Below are positions 5,741 to 6,515 of a stretch of DNA of 6,515 bases, one piece after another. The notes under the pieces are model-generated. The model had not been told where the DNA came from, made no database searches, and worked only from the letters and a program-made list of their open reading frames with translations. This DNA is from Patescibacteria group bacterium (GTDB taxonomy: Bacteria; Patescibacteriota; Patescibacteriia; JAGPKW01). The position numbers were made by a program, and so were the translations under genes. The DNA lies in contig JAGPKW010000047.1 in NCBI GenBank assembly GCA_018053685.1, positions 1-6,515 on the forward strand. The letters are read 5' to 3'. The first letter of the stretch is position 1, and every line of letters starts with the position of its first letter.

Positions 5741-6429
5741 TATTCTCTTATTTTAGAACTTATTAATTTATATGCAATATTTATACTATTAGATATACTT
5801 TGTCCTTTAGACATAGAATACTCTGTGTAATGTATAGTTACTGGTACTTCTGTATATTTAAGATTTAATATCTTTATCTTATCTAATATCTCTGATGCAT
5901 GTTCAAATCTGTCATGTTGTATATTTAGTTTTTTAGCTGTATCTGCTGTCATTACTCTTATACCATTATGTACATCTGTTAACCATATATGAGAGAAGAG
6001 ATATGTAAAGAGTATTCCTCCTTTAAGTAGTATTCTCTTTTTTAATGGAATATTATTCTTTTTAAGAAATCTAGAACCTAATACAATATCATAATTGCCT
6101 TCTATTAGGGTATTTAACATATGGTCTATATCTTTAGGATCATGTTGTCCATCAGAATCAAAATGTACTATGTATTTAGCACCTCTATCTATTGCTATTT
6201 CCATTGCTGTTTGTAATGCAGCTCCTTGTCCTCTATTTATTATATGTTTTGCTACTATTGCATTAGTATTATTTTTTACTAATTCATATCCATTATCAGT
6301 ACTACCATCATCTACTACTACAATATTGTTATATCCTTTATCATTAAGAGATTCAATTACTTTTAATATCATTTCAGAATCATTGTAAAGAGGGATTGTT
6401 ATATACACTTGTGATTTATTTAGTTCCAT
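5740..6429 (-). CDS. DPM-like family-2 glycosyltransferase, soluble
   Basis: This 229-residue GT-A enzyme resembles dolichyl/undecaprenyl-phosphate sugar synthases, which move a sugar from a nucleotide donor to a polyprenyl phosphate. Visible motifs are ITIPLYND (10-17), VVVDDGSTD (37-45, nucleotide-binding Asp pair), NRGQGAAL (65-72), the metal-binding DxD in HFDSDGQHDP (89-98), GSRF (118-121), DVHNGIRVM (152-160), and HASEIL (177-182). It ends soon after the catalytic domain with no C-terminal membrane segments, unlike GtrB-type relatives. Its stop overlaps the DUF2304 start, so that protein probably supplies the membrane anchor. ATG 6429 gives a normal family N-terminus; there is no Shine-Dalgarno, and an extended -10 promoter lies just upstream. 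Donor sugar is unknown. Confidence 0.88.
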   Translation of the reverse strand: MELNKSQVYITIPLYNDSEMILKVIESLNDKGYNNIVVVDDGSTDNGYELVKNNTNAIVAKHIINRGQGAALQTAMEIAIDRGAKYIVHFDSDGQHDPKDIDHMLNTLIEGNYDIVLGSRFLKKNNIPLKKRILLKGGILFTYLFSHIWLTDVHNGIRVMTADTAKKLNIQHDRFEHASEILDKIKILNLKYTEVPVTIHYTEYSMSKGQSISNSINIAYKLISSKIRE

Positions 6430-6437
6430 ATGTTGAG

Positions 6438-6446
6438 ATTATATCA
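6438..6446 (-). promoter_or_regulatory. Extended -10 promoter for the GT2-DUF2304 genes
   Basis: Read leftward, TGATATAAT at 6446-6438 is a perfect extended -10 element (TGnTATAAT). It ends eight bases before the ATG at 6429, so transcription would start about one to two bases before the start codon, giving a leaderless or nearly leaderless message. No good -35 box lies 15-18 bases further upstream, as is common for extended -10 promoters. The lack of a Shine-Dalgarno before the GT2 fits this reading. Confidence 0.5.
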
Positions 6447-6459
6447 AAGAGTATTTGTA

Positions 6460-6478
6460 ATAAATATATAATATTTAT
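6460..6478. repeat. Short AT-only inverted repeat
   Basis: Read leftward, ATAAATAT (6478-6471) and ATATTTAT (6467-6460) are perfect inverted copies separated by TAT. It overlaps the stop codon of the upstream gene fragment and lies 13 bases upstream of the extended -10 element. It could be an operator or a weak hairpin, but an all-AT palindrome of this size can arise by chance here. Confidence 0.35.
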
Positions 6479-6513
6479 ATTCTATACCAATCCTTTGGTG
6501 TAATTTCTGGATT
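6475..6513 (-). CDS. Unidentified gene, last 12 codons only
   Basis: Read leftward from the window edge, one frame gives NPEITPKDWYRI and a TAA at 6477-6475. The other two frames give a stop at once or less protein-like residues, so this is probably the C-terminus of the gene upstream of the GT2. It is too short to name. The gap to the GT2 start is 45 bases and holds the AT-rich inverted repeat and the promoter-like element. Confidence 0.4.
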   Translation of the reverse strand, partial: NPEITPKDWYRI

Positions 6514-6515
6514 TA

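Noticed and set aside
6095..6388. Rightward open frame of 97 codons opposite the GT2
   Set aside because: It is an antisense shadow of the conserved GT2 catalytic region.
1..6515. CRISPR arrays, tRNA or rRNA genes, insertion sequences, defence or toxin-antitoxin systems
   Set aside because: I found no regularly spaced repeats, no cloverleaf-like segments, no transposase motifs or terminal inverted repeats, and every sizeable gene belongs to polysaccharide synthesis.

Overview
The window is AT-rich (hand-counted 300-base samples run from about 24 to about 34% GC) and carries part of a surface-polysaccharide (capsule, O-antigen-like or exopolysaccharide) gene cluster. The low GC, an AGGAGG ribosome site, overlapping genes and AT-rich codon choice suggest a low-GC anaerobe-type bacterium such as a Clostridia-like Firmicute. 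No gene here fixes the taxon, so this is inference.

Layout: two converging gene groups meet at about 3078-3162. The left group reads rightward. It holds the C-terminal end of a family-2 glycosyltransferase cut by the window edge (2-289), a DUF2142-type multi-pass membrane protein that starts inside it (261-1775), a decayed second copy of the same glycosyltransferase tail (about 1889-2063), and a UDP-glucose 4-epimerase (galE, 2085-3077). The right group reads leftward from 6515: the last codons of an unidentified gene (6513-6475), a soluble DPM-like family-2 glycosyltransferase (6429-5740), a small DUF2304 membrane protein overlapping it by one base (5740-5420), a family-4 glycosyltransferase (5371-4211), and a Gfo/Idh/MocA-type oxidoreductase (4224-3163).

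How the genes may work together: GalE supplies UDP-galactose (or the GalNAc form), the Gfo/Idh protein probably makes or alters a sugar or sugar nucleotide, the GT4 and GT2 enzymes transfer sugars at the inner face of the membrane, DUF2304 probably holds the GT2 at the membrane, and the DUF2142 protein may be a GT-C-like transferase or assembly protein acting on a lipid-linked glycan. The linkage and sugars cannot be read from sequence.

The most notable observations are the roughly 81%-identical, 137-base direct repeats (offset exactly 1750) of the glycosyltransferase tail on either side of the DUF2142 gene, one copy carrying two in-frame stops; the loss of the usual Arg-Arg-x-Gly-Asp UDP-binding motif in GalE; and a perfect extended -10 promoter placed so that the GT2 message would have almost no leader. 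I do not see a convincing new biological system. This looks like a mosaic, still-evolving polysaccharide locus.
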